Assembly: GCA_029263555.1 (NCBI GenBank)
Contig: JAJUFW010000014.1
Coordinates: forward strand, 1 to 15,018
DNA: 15,018 nucleotides
From: Alphaproteobacteria bacterium
Lineage (GTDB): Bacteria > Pseudomonadota > Alphaproteobacteria > DSM-16000 > Inquilinaceae
Direction of reading: 5' to 3'
Part shown: positions 7,260 through 14,968 of the stretch, in pieces
Numbering within the stretch: the stretch's first letter is position 1
Layout: the number at the start of each line of letters is the position of its first letter
Notes under the pieces: generated by a model
The model's database searches: none
Told to the model about the DNA's origin: nothing
Seen by the model: only the letters and a program-made list of their open reading frames with translations
Position numbers and translations under genes: made by a program

Positions 7260-9079
7260 CGGAGCGCGGGGCCGTTCGCCCGGTGCGCGATGGCGTCCAG
7301 AAGAGTTGCCATTTCGCCCCCCTGCTCCACGCCCGCCATCGCCGACCGAAGGACGTTTACCGGCACCGGCGCCACGCGATCCGAAAGACCGAGCGCGAGC
7401 ACCGTGTCGTAGGCGCGGAGGAAAAGCATTGTCGCCCGCTGCTCCTCGGCGACTTGCAGCGCCCGGTCAAGCAGTGCCGCGACCTTGCCGCCGGGAAAGC
7501 CGAGTTCGGCCCCGATCAACGCGCGGCGGCGATAGAGTTCCGGAACCCAGTAGAGATGGCCTGTCAGCTCCGCCTCCCGCAGGGCCTCGTCGACGACATC
7601 AAGCGCCGAACCGCGGTCCGAAAGCCTGACGAGGATTTCGGCCAGCATTTCGGAATAGACCGGGAAGTCCTCTCGCGTCCCGATTTCACGCTGGATGGCG
7701 AACCCTTCTTCGGCCATCTTCCGGCCACGCTCCGGCTGCCCGAGATTGGCATTGCGCCACCCGTCGAAGATGAGCGCCTTCGCCGACAGGGAGGGCAGAT
7801 CGTGCTTGCGCGCAAGCCGCCGCATGGCGGCGGCCGTATGCCGCAGCCCGCCATAGTCGCGCCGGTAGCGTTGCAGCATGGCCATGATGTCGTAGGCATG
7901 CGCGATGCTGCCGACATGGACGATCCTATGCGCCCAGCGGACCGCGGCCTCGGCCGAGACGACGGCAAGCGTCGGGAACCCCTTGAACCAGAGCGACAGC
8001 CCCTTCTGTCCGAGCCCGCAGACCCGCGGATCGTGCCCCCCGTAGAGCGTGCGGCTTTCGCGTCCGCTTCCCGCCTGATAGAGGGCCAGTCCCGCATCGA
8101 CGGCGGCGATGCAGGTATCGTGGCGACCGACATTGAAGTCGATGGCCCAGACGCAGTGCTGGACCTGCAGCTGCACCTCGGGATCCTCGACGCGCCGGAG
8201 ATCCGACATGACGGCCGCGGCGCGCTCGCGCTGGATGCCGAAATCGGCGCCGGTGTACCACCAGCCCCAGTAGATCGGAAACCATGCCGCCTGCTCGTCG
8301 GCCGGGCGGCGCCGGACGATCTCGATCGCGCGCTCGTAAAGCCGGCACGCTTCCCGGGATTTCGTCCCCTGGGTGCTGGTGAGGACCGGGCCCAGCGCCG
8401 CCATCGCCGACAGCTCCAGGCGCTCGCGCTCGTCGTCCGGCCCGATCCGCTCCAGGAGACCGAGGGCGCGTTCCAGCAGGTGACGGGCTTCCACAACCGC
8501 CGAGCGGGCCGAGCTGTCCTTTGCGGCCAGGATATAATGGCCGACCGCCTCCTTGAGCAGCCCCGCCCGTTCCGCATGATCTGCAAGGATCGCGGGGCCC
8601 ATCGGCACCCCTCCGCCCTCGCCGCGCGTCGCCGCCAGATAGATCCTCCGGTGCAGCGCGGTCCGCGATTTCCGCAGGAGCGCGCCGTACAGGGATTCCT
8701 GGATCGCGGCGTGCCGGAATTCGTAACGGGGCGCCGCGCCCTGCCGTCGGCGGACCAGGATCTGCGCGTCGACCAGCCGGGCGATCGCGGCCTTCAGGCG
8801 GTCTCCCGGGAGGTCGGGCAGGACCGCGCCCAGCAGTTCCTCGTCGAAGGAATATCCGATGACGGACGCCGCCTGGGCGACCGTCTTCACCAGGCCAGAG
8901 GTGCCCATCCTTGCCGACAGAAGGTTCTCGAAGCTGGAGATGCGGGCGCTCGAGAGGAGGTCCATCCAGCCGGCCTGACGCGTGGCCTGTGCCCCGGCGA
9001 GCCAGCGCGACAGTTCCTCAAGATAAAGCGGCACCCCGTTGGTGCGCTGATGGATCAGAGAAACCGCCGCGCGCGGAAG
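7256..9079 (-). CDS. AAA-ATPase/TPR C-terminal part of a frameshifted cyclase-type signalling protein
   Basis: This frame carries the rest of the protein whose N-terminus is at 9055-10455. It begins at the frame crossover, not at its own start codon. First comes the NTPase-end motif RTNGVPLYLEELSRWL. Next is the helical/winged region usual in this family (AAPRYEFRHAAIQESLYGALL, then LHRRIYLA). About 450 residues of TPR-like helical repeats follow to the stop at 7256, for example ARHLLERALGLLERIGPDDE. With the N-terminal part the protein would be about 1066 residues, a usual length for cyclase–ATPase–TPR proteins. No DNA-binding domain is seen. If translated alone the first usable ATG is near 8965. 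Its stop overlaps the YcaO start (ATGA), so coupling to YcaO needs ribosomes in this frame. Confidence 0.8.
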   Translation of the reverse strand, partial: LPRAAVSLIHQRTNGVPLYLEELSRWLAGAQATRQAGWMDLLSSARISSFENLLSARMGTSGLVKTVAQAASVIGYSFDEELLGAVLPDLPGDRLKAAIARLVDAQILVRRRQGAAPRYEFRHAAIQESLYGALLRKSRTALHRRIYLAATRGEGGGVPMGPAILADHAERAGLLKEAVGHYILAAKDSSARSAVVEARHLLERALGLLERIGPDDERERLELSAMAALGPVLTSTQGTKSREACRLYERAIEIVRRRPADEQAAWFPIYWGWWYTGADFGIQRERAAAVMSDLRRVEDPEVQLQVQHCVWAIDFNVGRHDTCIAAVDAGLALYQAGSGRESRTLYGGHDPRVCGLGQKGLSLWFKGFPTLAVVSAEAAVRWAHRIVHVGSIAHAYDIMAMLQRYRRDYGGLRHTAAAMRRLARKHDLPSLSAKALIFDGWRNANLGQPERGRKMAEEGFAIQREIGTREDFPVYSEMLAEILVRLSDRGSALDVVDEALREAELTGHLYWVPELYRRRALIGAELGFPGGKVAALLDRALQVAEEQRATMLFLRAYDTVLALGLSDRVAPVPVNVLRSAMAGVEQGGEMATLLDAIAHRANGPALR

Positions 9080-10455
9080 GGGCCCGCCTTCACCTCCGGC
9101 AGGAGATCGGCAAGAAGTTGGCCCGCTTCGGCCGCCGACAGGCGATCGAGGGTGATCTGCGTGACATGCGGTTCGGGATCGAGCCACGCCGGTCGCTCGC
9201 GAGTCGTCAGGATCAGGAGGACCGGCTTGTCGCGGATCCAGCCGGCCAAGTCCCGCAGCAGATCCCGCGAGGTCGGATCGATCCAATGGAGATCCTCGAC
9301 GGCGATGACGATCGGCCCCGCCCGGGCCCAATCCTCGACGCAGCGGCGTACCGCCCAGACGATCCGCTCACGGAACTGCTGGGGGCCGACCTCTTCCATG
9401 CTCTGCTTCGACGGCACGTCGGCGCCCGCGGCGAACGCGATCCTCTCGATCGCGAGGGCGTCGGAAATGCCTTCGCGCCGCATCAGCGAGGCGATCTGCC
9501 GGAACGTCGGATCGGTCGTCCCGGCGGCCGCACCGGACGCCGAGCGGAGAAGATCCACGAGCGGCGACAGCGCGGCATGCGCCCCGCGCCGGGAGCATTG
9601 GAAGACGATGAGGCGGGCGCGCTCCGCGCGAATCCGCCGGAACAGCTCGAAGGCGAGGCGGGACTTGCCGATTCCCGCCGGTCCCCTGAGCACCAGGGCC
9701 CGGCCGCGGCCGGCGACCGCGCTTCGCCACGCCGCGAGCGCAGCCGCAAGCTCGTCCTCGCGCCCGATCATCCGATGGCTCCATCGGCCGAGCGCGAGAA
9801 ACCGCGTGGCGTTGATTGTCCGGCGACGCGCGCCCCAGATCTCCTGCTGTTCGTCGAAGCCCTTGAGACGGCGGGGGCCGAGATAGCGGAAGGCGAAATG
9901 CCGGCGCGCGAGGCGCCGCGTGCGCTCGGAGACCACCACGGAGTCCGGCTGCGCGATGGACTGGAGGCGCGACGCCAGTACGGGCGCAACGCCGGTCACG
10001 CCTGCGGAAATGCGGCCCTCCGTCGCCTGGATCACGACGTCGGAGGTCGCGATCCCGACGCGCACGTGCAGGTCGCCCCAGCCGGCGTGAGCCGCAAGCT
10101 GCCGGCAGGCGTCGACGATGTCGAGCCCGGCATGAATCGCTGCCGTTGCGCAATCCTCCAAAGGTTCGGGATAGCCGAAGAAGGCGAGCCCGCCATCGCC
10201 CAGGACCTCGCTTACCGACCCGCCATGGGCGCTGACGGCCGCGCATGACCGCCCCTGGAAGGCCCCGATCACATCCTGGAAATCCTCCAGGTCGGAATGC
10301 GTGAGAAGCCGTGTCGAGTCGATCAGGTCATAGAAGAGCGCGGTGATCTCCCGCCGCTCGCCGAAGGGGTGCGCGCCCGACGGTTCGCGGCGCGCCCCTT
10401 GTCGATCGGGCGCGTCGTCGCGCGTGGATTCGCGGATCCGCTTTGCGCGAGGCAT
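9055..10455 (-). CDS. Class III adenylate/guanylate cyclase domain + AAA ATPase, N-terminal part of a frameshifted gene
   Basis: A class III cyclase domain covers about residues 33-205: ERREITALFYDLIDST with metal Asp43, then VLGDGGLAFFGYPEP with Asp87. The usual transition-state Asn (normally P-N-L-A-x-R-L-Q) is Val159 in APVLASRLQ, while Arg163 is kept, so cyclase activity is doubtful. An ATPase follows with Walker A GPAGIGKS at 258-265 and Walker B VIAVEDLHWID at 383-393. Reading then ends abruptly at TGA (9057-9055), shortly after LLADLLPEVKAG, while the expected continuation is in the next frame. ATG at 10455 lies just ahead of the conserved ERRxxT motif. The gene sits 152 bases after the MFS gene and heads the YcaO–TfuA unit, so it may sense a nucleotide or other signal and regulate that unit (inference). 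Confidence 0.82.
   Translation of the reverse strand: MPRAKRIRESTRDDAPDRQGARREPSGAHPFGERREITALFYDLIDSTRLLTHSDLEDFQDVIGAFQGRSCAAVSAHGGSVSEVLGDGGLAFFGYPEPLEDCATAAIHAGLDIVDACRQLAAHAGWGDLHVRVGIATSDVVIQATEGRISAGVTGVAPVLASRLQSIAQPDSVVVSERTRRLARRHFAFRYLGPRRLKGFDEQQEIWGARRRTINATRFLALGRWSHRMIGREDELAAALAAWRSAVAGRGRALVLRGPAGIGKSRLAFELFRRIRAERARLIVFQCSRRGAHAALSPLVDLLRSASGAAAGTTDPTFRQIASLMRREGISDALAIERIAFAAGADVPSKQSMEEVGPQQFRERIVWAVRRCVEDWARAGPIVIAVEDLHWIDPTSRDLLRDLAGWIRDKPVLLILTTRERPAWLDPEPHVTQITLDRLSAAEAGQLLADLLPEVKAGPFRARRFL
9079..9085 (-). other. Frame crossover at GGGCCCC in the cyclase–ATPase gene
   Basis: Homology-like sequence passes from one frame (…LLPEVKAGP) to the -1 frame (LPRAAVSLIHQRTNGVPL…) at this heptamer. 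In the upstream frame it is parsed G GGC CCC, the X XXY YYZ layout of -1 slippery sites. It is equally explained by one C missing from a run of five, either a real mutation or a sequencing error. The upstream frame stops at TGA, 22 bases later. Confidence 0.7.
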
Positions 10456-10587
10456 GGACGAAGGCCTTCGCGGGTGTACCGATCCCGGCAGCAGGCCTCA
10501 TCCTATCAACAATGGGGCGGCCCGGCCATCGCCCGCGCAGGCCTCGATTGAACGCGCGCCCCTCGCGCTCACGCCGATCCTGCCGAT

Positions 10588-10604
10588 GGCCGCGAATCGC
10601 GGCC
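10588..10604 (-). terminator. Hairpin after the MFS transporter gene
   Basis: Perfect 7 bp arms GGCCGCG/CGCGGCC with a 3-base loop start 3 bases after the MFS stop codon. There is no T-run, so termination would be weak or factor-aided. It separates the MFS gene from the cyclase gene on the same strand. Confidence 0.4.
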
Positions 10605-10607
10605 GTC

Positions 10608-11855
10608 TCACGCGGCGGGGGCTGGCGCGAGGGGCCGCGGGATCTCCCGGATCGGCAGGTGGACGATCGCGCTGAAGGCACCCACGCCCACGCCGATCCA
10701 CCACACGGCCTCATAGCTGCCATAGGCGTCGTAGAGCCGCCCGCCGAGCCAGACGCCCACGAAACTTCCGAGCTGGTGGCTCAGGAACACGATGCCGTAG
10801 AGCGTGCCCATGTAGCGCAGCCCGTAAAGATGCGCGACCAGGCCCGAGGTGAGAGGCACGGTGGCGAGCCACAGGCTGCCCATCACGGCCGAGAACACGA
10901 GCACCGTGGTGGGTGTCATCGGCGTCAGGATGAACCAGGCTGCGGCCAGGGTGCGGCCCGTGTAGACCCCGGCCAGCAGGTATTTCTTGCTGAAGCGCTT
11001 CCCGGCCCAGCCGGCCGCCAGCGTCCCCGCGATGTTGCCGAGCCCGATGATCGAGATCGCGACGGCGCCCAGCGCGTTGGTCGTCGTGATCCCCATCGCG
11101 TGCAGCACGCTGTCCAGCCTGATCGGCCCGCAGACCTCCGCCACGAAGGCGGGGAAGTGGGCCGTGATGAAGGCGAGCTGGTAGCCGCAGGAGAAGAATC
11201 CCAGGAAGATCAGCGTGAAGCTGGGGTCCCGCAGCGCGCCCAGCACCGCCGCCCCCATGCTCTGCTGCAGTTCCGCCTTGGAGGCGGGGGCCGGCGCGCG
11301 CATCCACGGCAGCACGAACAGCACCGCCAGGATCAGCGCGGCGAAGGTCAGGAACACGCTCTGCCACGGCATGAGCGCCAGGAGGCCCTCGGCCAGGGGC
11401 GGTCCCAGCACCTGCCCGGCGGACCCCGCCGCGGTCACGATGGCAAGCGACATGGAGCGGTTCTCATCCGACGACGCCCGGCCGACGACGGCCAGCACCA
11501 CCCCGAACCCCGTTCCCGCGATGCCCATCCCGACCAGCACCTCGTAGAGCTGGTGCTGGATCGGCAAGGTCGCGCCCGCAGACAGCACGAGGCCCAGCGC
11601 ATAGGCCAGGGCGCCGAGGACGATCGCCTTGCGGTCGCCGATCCTCTCGGCCACCGCGCCGAAGAACGGCTGGCCGAACCCCCAGGCGAGATTCTGGATC
11701 GCGATGGCGAGCGAGAAATCGGCGCGGGGCCAGCCGAATTCCATGGCGATCGGAAGCTGGAAGACGCCGAACGAGGAGCGGATGGCGAAGCCGACCAGCA
11801 CCACGAGGCAGCCAGCGAGAAGGACGGGCGTGATCAGCGGAGAGCGTTGGGCCAT
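10608..11855 (-). CDS. Major facilitator superfamily transporter (415 aa, about 12 TM)
   Basis: About twelve hydrophobic helices are visible, starting with LITPVLLAGCLVVLVGFAI and SFGVFQLPIAMEFGW. The loop between helices 2 and 3, GAVAERIGDRKAIVLG, is a recognisable MFS motif A. A long cytoplasmic loop rich in Ala/Pro (RAPAPASKAELQQ) divides the two six-helix halves. The general look (SFGVFQLPIAMEFGWPRADFS) resembles monocarboxylate/oxalate-type MFS carriers, but the substrate cannot be named. ATG at 11855 has a modest AGAGAAG ribosome site. It lies upstream of and in the same direction as the cyclase–YcaO–TfuA genes, separated by 152 bases containing a hairpin. It might export a product of the locus or be unrelated. 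Confidence 0.88.
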   Translation of the reverse strand: MAQRSPLITPVLLAGCLVVLVGFAIRSSFGVFQLPIAMEFGWPRADFSLAIAIQNLAWGFGQPFFGAVAERIGDRKAIVLGALAYALGLVLSAGATLPIQHQLYEVLVGMGIAGTGFGVVLAVVGRASSDENRSMSLAIVTAAGSAGQVLGPPLAEGLLALMPWQSVFLTFAALILAVLFVLPWMRAPAPASKAELQQSMGAAVLGALRDPSFTLIFLGFFSCGYQLAFITAHFPAFVAEVCGPIRLDSVLHAMGITTTNALGAVAISIIGLGNIAGTLAAGWAGKRFSKKYLLAGVYTGRTLAAAWFILTPMTPTTVLVFSAVMGSLWLATVPLTSGLVAHLYGLRYMGTLYGIVFLSHQLGSFVGVWLGGRLYDAYGSYEAVWWIGVGVGAFSAIVHLPIREIPRPLAPAPAA

Positions 11856-11950
11856 TCAGCTTCTCTGCTTCACGGGAGGAGCACTGTCAACCGACAGATC
11901 CGTGCGGGACCGTCCGGGGACGGGCCGATCGGCCTCAAGAGCCCCGCCCG

Positions 11951-12140
11951 GTCACCGCCTGCGGCCGCATCTGCATGCCCGCAAGAAGATCAATGTCCCG
12001 ATGATACGCGCCGGTCAGCGGCTCGGCATCAGGGAAGTCGACGACGGCATCCCGCCCGTCGGCTTCCTGCACTTTGCTCTGGAATAAATCGACCGGAACA
12101 GAGGACCCTGCAGACCATCGACAAGCCTCATCCGGCATGA
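11951..12140 (+). pseudogene. Decayed C-terminal remnant of an IS481-type transposase
   Basis: Three short pieces in different frames follow the order of the C-terminal part of IS481-like transposases. They are VTACGRICM from 11951, then KKINVPMIRAGQRLGIREVDDGI to about 12050, and EQRTLQTIDKP ending near 12137. They match from memory the family pattern VTxCGRIC, RKINL, GQxVGxREVxDxIWLVSF and Lxx(I/L)xNPFG. The WLVSF core is replaced and two frameshifts and a stop (12085-12087) break it. The DDE catalytic region is absent. It fills the 334-base gap between the MFS gene and tRNA-Ala; bases 11856-11950 hold no gene that I can see. Confidence 0.6.
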
Positions 12141-12189
12141 GGTTGCCTGCGGTCTGCCGCCCATGTCTTCGGGCCGTATGATGGAGGAG

Positions 12190-12265
<76 letters not shown>

Positions 12266-12294
12266 ACGCATTGGTATGGCTCCGGGGTTGGGAA

Positions 12295-12310
12295 GGCCCG
12301 CAAGCGGGCC
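12295..12310 (-). repeat. Hairpin in the tRNA-Ala leader
   Basis: GGCCCGC and GCGGGCC form perfect arms around two bases, between the promoter and the tRNA 5' end. It would be removed during 5' processing of the precursor; no specific function is evident. Confidence 0.3.
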
Positions 12311-12331
12311 CGGTATCCCGGAGCGGCGCGA

Positions 12332-12360
12332 AATATGGTCCGCCCGCCCCGGCCTGTCAA
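12332..12360 (-). promoter_or_regulatory. Sigma-70-type promoter of tRNA-Ala
   Basis: The minus strand has a consensus -35 TTGACA (12360-12355), a 17-base spacer and -10 CATATT (12337-12332). Transcription would start near 12325, leaving a leader of about 60 bases before the tRNA at 12265. No other gene on this strand needs a promoter here. Confidence 0.7.
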
Positions 12361-12401
12361 GCGCCGAGACGGCGGGACCTCTGGAATTCTCCCGCACCGT
12401 C

Positions 12402-12430
12402 TTGTCCGATAGGAAAGCCGTCGATAGTTT
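12402..12430 (+). promoter_or_regulatory. Possible promoter of the YggT–DUF167 pair
   Basis: TTGTCC (12402-12407), 17 bases, then TAGTTT (12425-12430), about 50 bases before the YggT ATG. Both boxes are imperfect but correctly spaced, and this is the main non-coding gap upstream of the pair. Confidence 0.35.
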
Positions 12431-12479
12431 ATCCCGCACCGGCCGATTCGGGCCGCGACCACGGCTCATGGATTGACAC

Positions 12480-12791
12480 ATGATCATTCTCGATCCGCTC
12501 ATCCGGATCCTTCACATGGCACTGGACCTCTACATCTGGGTCCTGATCATCTCCGCCATCCTGAGCTGGCTCGTGGCCTTCAACGTGGTGAACACCAGCA
12601 ACCGGGTCGTCTACGTCATCGGAGACGTCCTCTACCGCCTGACCGAGCCGGCGCTGAGGCCGATCCGCCGATTCATCCCGTATCTCGGCGGGATCGACGT
12701 TTCGCCTGTCGTGCTGATCCTCGGGATCGTCTTCGTGCAGATGGTGCTGCGCAATCTGCTGGTGGCCCTGCACGGTGGCGCCGCGTTCTGA
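12480..12791 (+). CDS. YggT-family integral membrane protein (103 aa)
   Basis: A short protein with two membrane helices (LDLYIWVLIISAILSWLVAF near 15-34 and VVLILGIVFVQMVLRNLLVAL near 77-97). Between them is the conserved loop LYRLTEPALRPIRRFIP, whose EPALRPIRR signature defines YggT. The family is found across bacteria and is linked by genetics to cell shape, division or ion homeostasis; no biochemical activity is settled. The length is usual. The start at 12480 has no clear Shine-Dalgarno sequence; a two-codon mini-frame (ATG GAT TGA) ends just before it. It overlaps the DUF167 gene by 17 bases, the common arrangement for these two families. Confidence 0.93.
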   Translation: MIILDPLIRILHMALDLYIWVLIISAILSWLVAFNVVNTSNRVVYVIGDVLYRLTEPALRPIRRFIPYLGGIDVSPVVLILGIVFVQMVLRNLLVALHGGAAF

Positions 12792-13104
12792 CGTCCCGTT
12801 CGCCTCGGCGGCCGCGGACGGCGTCCGGATTTCCGTCCGCCTTTCCCCGGGCGCCAAGCGCACCGCCATCCAGGGCACGGCGCCGGACGCGGACGGCGGC
12901 ACCGTGCTCAAGGCAAGCGTGACCGCGGTCCCCGAACACGGCAAGGCGAACGAGGCGCTGATCAAGCTTCTGGCGAAGGAATGGCGGCTGCCGAAAAGCA
13001 GCTTCTCTATCCTGTCCGGCACAACCGACCGGCGGAAAGTGCTTCACATCGCCGGCGAGCCCGGCATGCTCATGGACCGCATCGCCGGCGCCGGACGGAA
13101 CTGA
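12775..13104 (+). CDS. DUF167 (YggU) family protein (109 aa)
   Basis: The conserved DUF167 marks are present: VRISVRLSPGAKRTAI near 18-33, the stretch LKASVTAVPEHGKANEALIKLLAKEW near 45-70 and SSFSILSGTTDRRKVLHI near 75-92. It is a small soluble alpha/beta protein, function unknown, usually encoded directly after YggT as here. The start is GTG at 12775, inside the YggT gene, and no other start allows the full domain, so translation is probably coupled. The stop is followed by a strong hairpin that faces the convergent helical orphan gene. Confidence 0.92.
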   Translation: MAPRSDVPFASAAADGVRISVRLSPGAKRTAIQGTAPDADGGTVLKASVTAVPEHGKANEALIKLLAKEWRLPKSSFSILSGTTDRRKVLHIAGEPGMLMDRIAGAGRN

Positions 13105-13111
13105 GGAAGGC

Positions 13112-13136
13112 CGGGCCGGCCAGAACGGCCGGCCCG
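13112..13136. terminator. Bidirectional hairpin between DUF167 and the convergent orphan gene
   Basis: A perfect 10 bp GC stem (arms 13112-13121 and 13127-13136) with loop AGAAC lies 8 bases after the DUF167 stop and 14 bases beyond the stop of the opposing gene. A T-run is lacking, so it is best seen as a weak or Rho-assisted bidirectional terminator. Confidence 0.55.
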
Positions 13137-13149
13137 CTACCTTGAACCT

Positions 13150-13998
13150 CTACCGGGCCAGCTTCCTGATGTCGGCCGCGAGATTGTTCATGCGAACCAT
13201 CTCGTCGTTCAGGTCGTCGCCAAGCTTCTTCAGCTTTGCCGCCAGCGGGCCCGACTCGATGAACTCCTTCATCCCGGCCGGGTTCTTGGCCTTCTTGAAG
13301 GACTCCTGCTGTTCGGCCACCCATATGCGGAAGGCGGGCAGCGCCCCTTCGCCCGGCGTGAAGATGTGGGCCAGGGCTTCCTCCGCGGCGTCGGCGGCGA
13401 ATTTGATTCCGTCGCGGTTCTTGAACAGCGTCTTGCCCTGCTTTTTCACCTCGGCCAGCTGCTTCGCATAGGCCTGGATCTCGGTCTTGAAGTTGTCGAT
13501 CGCGCTCGCGGCAGCCGGCAGCGGCTTGCCGGTGGCCCCCGAAAGCTTGAGCGCCTTGTCCGTGGCGAACCACTTGACGCTGGCCTTCGTCGTGAGAACG
13601 GGCGTGGTCAGGTCCTTGAAGTACTTGCCCAGAATGTCGGTGAGCGGACGCGGCGAATTCTGGAGCGCATCCTGCATCTCCTTCGCGAAATCCTGCTGGA
13701 TGCCCTCGAGGACGTTCTGCAGCGTGGCGATCTCCCGCCCGTAGTCGCCGCCCTTGTCGGCGACGTCCGCCTTCTGCAGCAGCTTGACGTATTCCGTTCG
13801 CGCCTTGTCGAAATTCATCAATGCCTTGTTCAGCCCGTCCAGCGTGGGCTTCTTCAACTGGTCGTCCAGCGCCTTGCAGGCCGATTCCATGCCTGAGGAC
13901 TTCCGGAAAACGCCGAGGAACGACTCGCTGGGCTTCTTCTTCCCTGTGGCCGCCTCGAAGGCCTTTTTGGCGTTCTGCCACGCTTTCAGATAGGACAT
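13150..13998 (-). CDS. Lysine-rich, all-helical orphan protein (282 aa)
   Basis: I do not recognise a family. The whole protein is predicted helix with heptad-like stretches (KALMNFDKARTEYVKLLQKA; TEIQAYAKQLAEVKKQGKT; GPLAAKLKKLGDDLNDEM), one cysteine (C41), no signal peptide and no membrane segment. It is much richer in lysine than its arginine-rich neighbours. ATG at 13998 is preceded only by a weak GGAG, 11 bases away. The upstream leader includes an AT-rich patch (14056-14092), probably promoter, and a hairpin at 14035-14055. It stands alone between convergent DUF167 and divergent nnrU-like genes. A structural or coiled-coil role is the most that can be said. Confidence 0.75.
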   Translation of the reverse strand: MSYLKAWQNAKKAFEAATGKKKPSESFLGVFRKSSGMESACKALDDQLKKPTLDGLNKALMNFDKARTEYVKLLQKADVADKGGDYGREIATLQNVLEGIQQDFAKEMQDALQNSPRPLTDILGKYFKDLTTPVLTTKASVKWFATDKALKLSGATGKPLPAAASAIDNFKTEIQAYAKQLAEVKKQGKTLFKNRDGIKFAADAAEEALAHIFTPGEGALPAFRIWVAEQQESFKKAKNPAGMKEFIESGPLAAKLKKLGDDLNDEMVRMNNLAADIRKLAR

Positions 13999-14034
13999 GG
14001 GCGCTGGTGCTCCGTCTGTTTTGGCATTGGTATT

Positions 14035-14055
14035 GCGGGGTTATCGGCTCCCCGC
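14035..14055 (-). repeat. Hairpin in the leader of the helical orphan gene
   Basis: Arms GCGGGG/CCCCGC enclose a 9-base loop about 40 bases upstream of the ATG at 13998, just after the AT-rich presumed promoter. It could stabilise the transcript or affect translation; no known riboswitch features are seen. Confidence 0.3.
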
Positions 14056-14149
14056 TTAATTCGTTACCATAAAGAAATGAAATTTTCCTGAAGCATGTCG
14101 GCAGCCGGCCCGATACGGACCCTCCGCTCTCCCCGGTCCTTCATATGCC

Positions 14150-14178
14150 TTGCGATCCGCAGGCCATCGGGTCTGAAT
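14150..14178 (+). promoter_or_regulatory. Possible promoter of the NnrU-family gene
   Basis: TTGCGA (14150-14155), 17 bases, CTGAAT (14173-14178), about 46 bases before the ATG at 14224. Both boxes are weak; position is the main support. Confidence 0.28.
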
Positions 14179-14223
14179 GTTTCTGGAGCCGGTCGCCCAG
14201 GGTCGGCCCGAAAGGGAGGCTTG

Positions 14224-14931
14224 ATGGTCGGATCGATGTGGTCTCTGGTCGCGGCGGGGGCGTTCCTGCTGCTGACCCATTTCGGAATTGCCAGCACCGG
14301 GCTGCGCGGGCGCCTTGTCGACGCCATGGGCGAGGGACCGTATCGGGGCGTCTTTTCGCTCGTCGCGTTCGCGGCGCTCTTCTGGCTCATCCTGGCCTAC
14401 AATGCGGCACCCCCCTTCCCCGTCCTCTGGGATCTCCATCCTTACGGATCGTACCTTCCCATCATCCTGATGCCGGTCGCACTCGTCCTGCTGGTGGGCG
14501 GCCTGAGCGCGCCCAACCCGACCGCGGCCGGATGGGAACGGGACCTCCACGAACCGGAGCCCGCCCGCGGCGCGCTCCGCATCACGCGCCACCCGGTGAT
14601 GTGGGCCTTCGGCCTCTGGGCGGTCGCTCACATGGTGCCGAACGGGGATCTGGCCTCGGTGCTGTTCTTCGGCTTCCTGGCGGTGCTGGCCCTCGGCGGG
14701 ACGATCTTCATCGATGCCAGGAACCGGCGCAGCCGGCCGGCCGTCTTCGCCCCGTTCGAGCTGAAGACGTCGAACCTTCCGTTCCTCGCGATCCTCCAGG
14801 GCCGTCAGGAACTGGGCCGTGCCGTCCGGGAGCTCGGCTTCTGGCGGCTGGCGGGGGCCGTCGCGCTCTATGCCGCGCTTCTGCACGGGCACCGCTTCCT
14901 GTTCGGCGCGGTGCCCTTCCCTGCCACTTGA
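14224..14931 (+). CDS. NnrU-family integral membrane protein (235 aa)
   Basis: About six membrane helices are visible (MWSLVAAGAFLLLTHFGIAS; VFSLVAFAALFWLILAYNA; LPIILMPVALVLLVGGL). The family signature LRITRHPVMWAFGLWAVAHMVPNGD lies near residues 120-143, followed by a TM segment and the motif FIDARNRR. NnrU was named from nitric oxide reduction clusters, and plant Z-ISO carotene isomerase belongs to the same superfamily with a histidine-ligated heme. Here there are no denitrification or carotenoid genes nearby, so the role is open. ATG at 14224 is chosen because GGGAGG lies 5 bases upstream; the open frame extends 43 codons further 5' without a ribosome site. It converges with the argG-like gene. 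Confidence 0.88.
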   Translation: MVGSMWSLVAAGAFLLLTHFGIASTGLRGRLVDAMGEGPYRGVFSLVAFAALFWLILAYNAAPPFPVLWDLHPYGSYLPIILMPVALVLLVGGLSAPNPTAAGWERDLHEPEPARGALRITRHPVMWAFGLWAVAHMVPNGDLASVLFFGFLAVLALGGTIFIDARNRRSRPAVFAPFELKTSNLPFLAILQGRQELGRAVRELGFWRLAGAVALYAALLHGHRFLFGAVPFPAT

Positions 14932-14949
14932 GACGGGAGCGAGCGGGAC

Positions 14950-14968
14950 GGCCGGCTATTTGCCGGCC
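14950..14968. terminator. Hairpin spanning the end of the argG-like gene
   Basis: Perfect arms GGCCGGC and GCCGGCC surround TATTT. The right arm and loop lie in the last codons of the minus-strand gene and its TAG. It sits between two convergent stop codons and may act as a weak terminator for both. Confidence 0.35.

Noticed and set aside
5526..9886. Two long overlapping plus-strand open frames opposite YcaO, TfuA and the cyclase gene
   Set aside because: The opposite strand carries clear YcaO, TfuA and ATPase motifs; the plus-strand products have no family features.
11862..11890. TTGACA upstream of the MFS gene as a promoter
   Set aside because: The -35 box is perfect but the 17-base-spaced -10 (CAGAGA) matches poorly, so it was not listed as a feature.
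10443..11950. Plus-strand open frame opposite the MFS gene
   Set aside because: Gln/Arg/His-rich shadow of the transporter. Only its last part runs into the IS481 remnant, which is reported separately.
13070..13981. Alternative minus-strand frame over the helical orphan
   Set aside because: Arg/Gly/Gln-rich shadow. The chosen frame has a coherent amphipathic helical pattern and a start just after the upstream gap.
14056..14892. Minus-strand open frame opposite the NnrU-family gene
   Set aside because: The plus strand encodes recognisable membrane helices and the RHPVMW signature with a good ribosome site.
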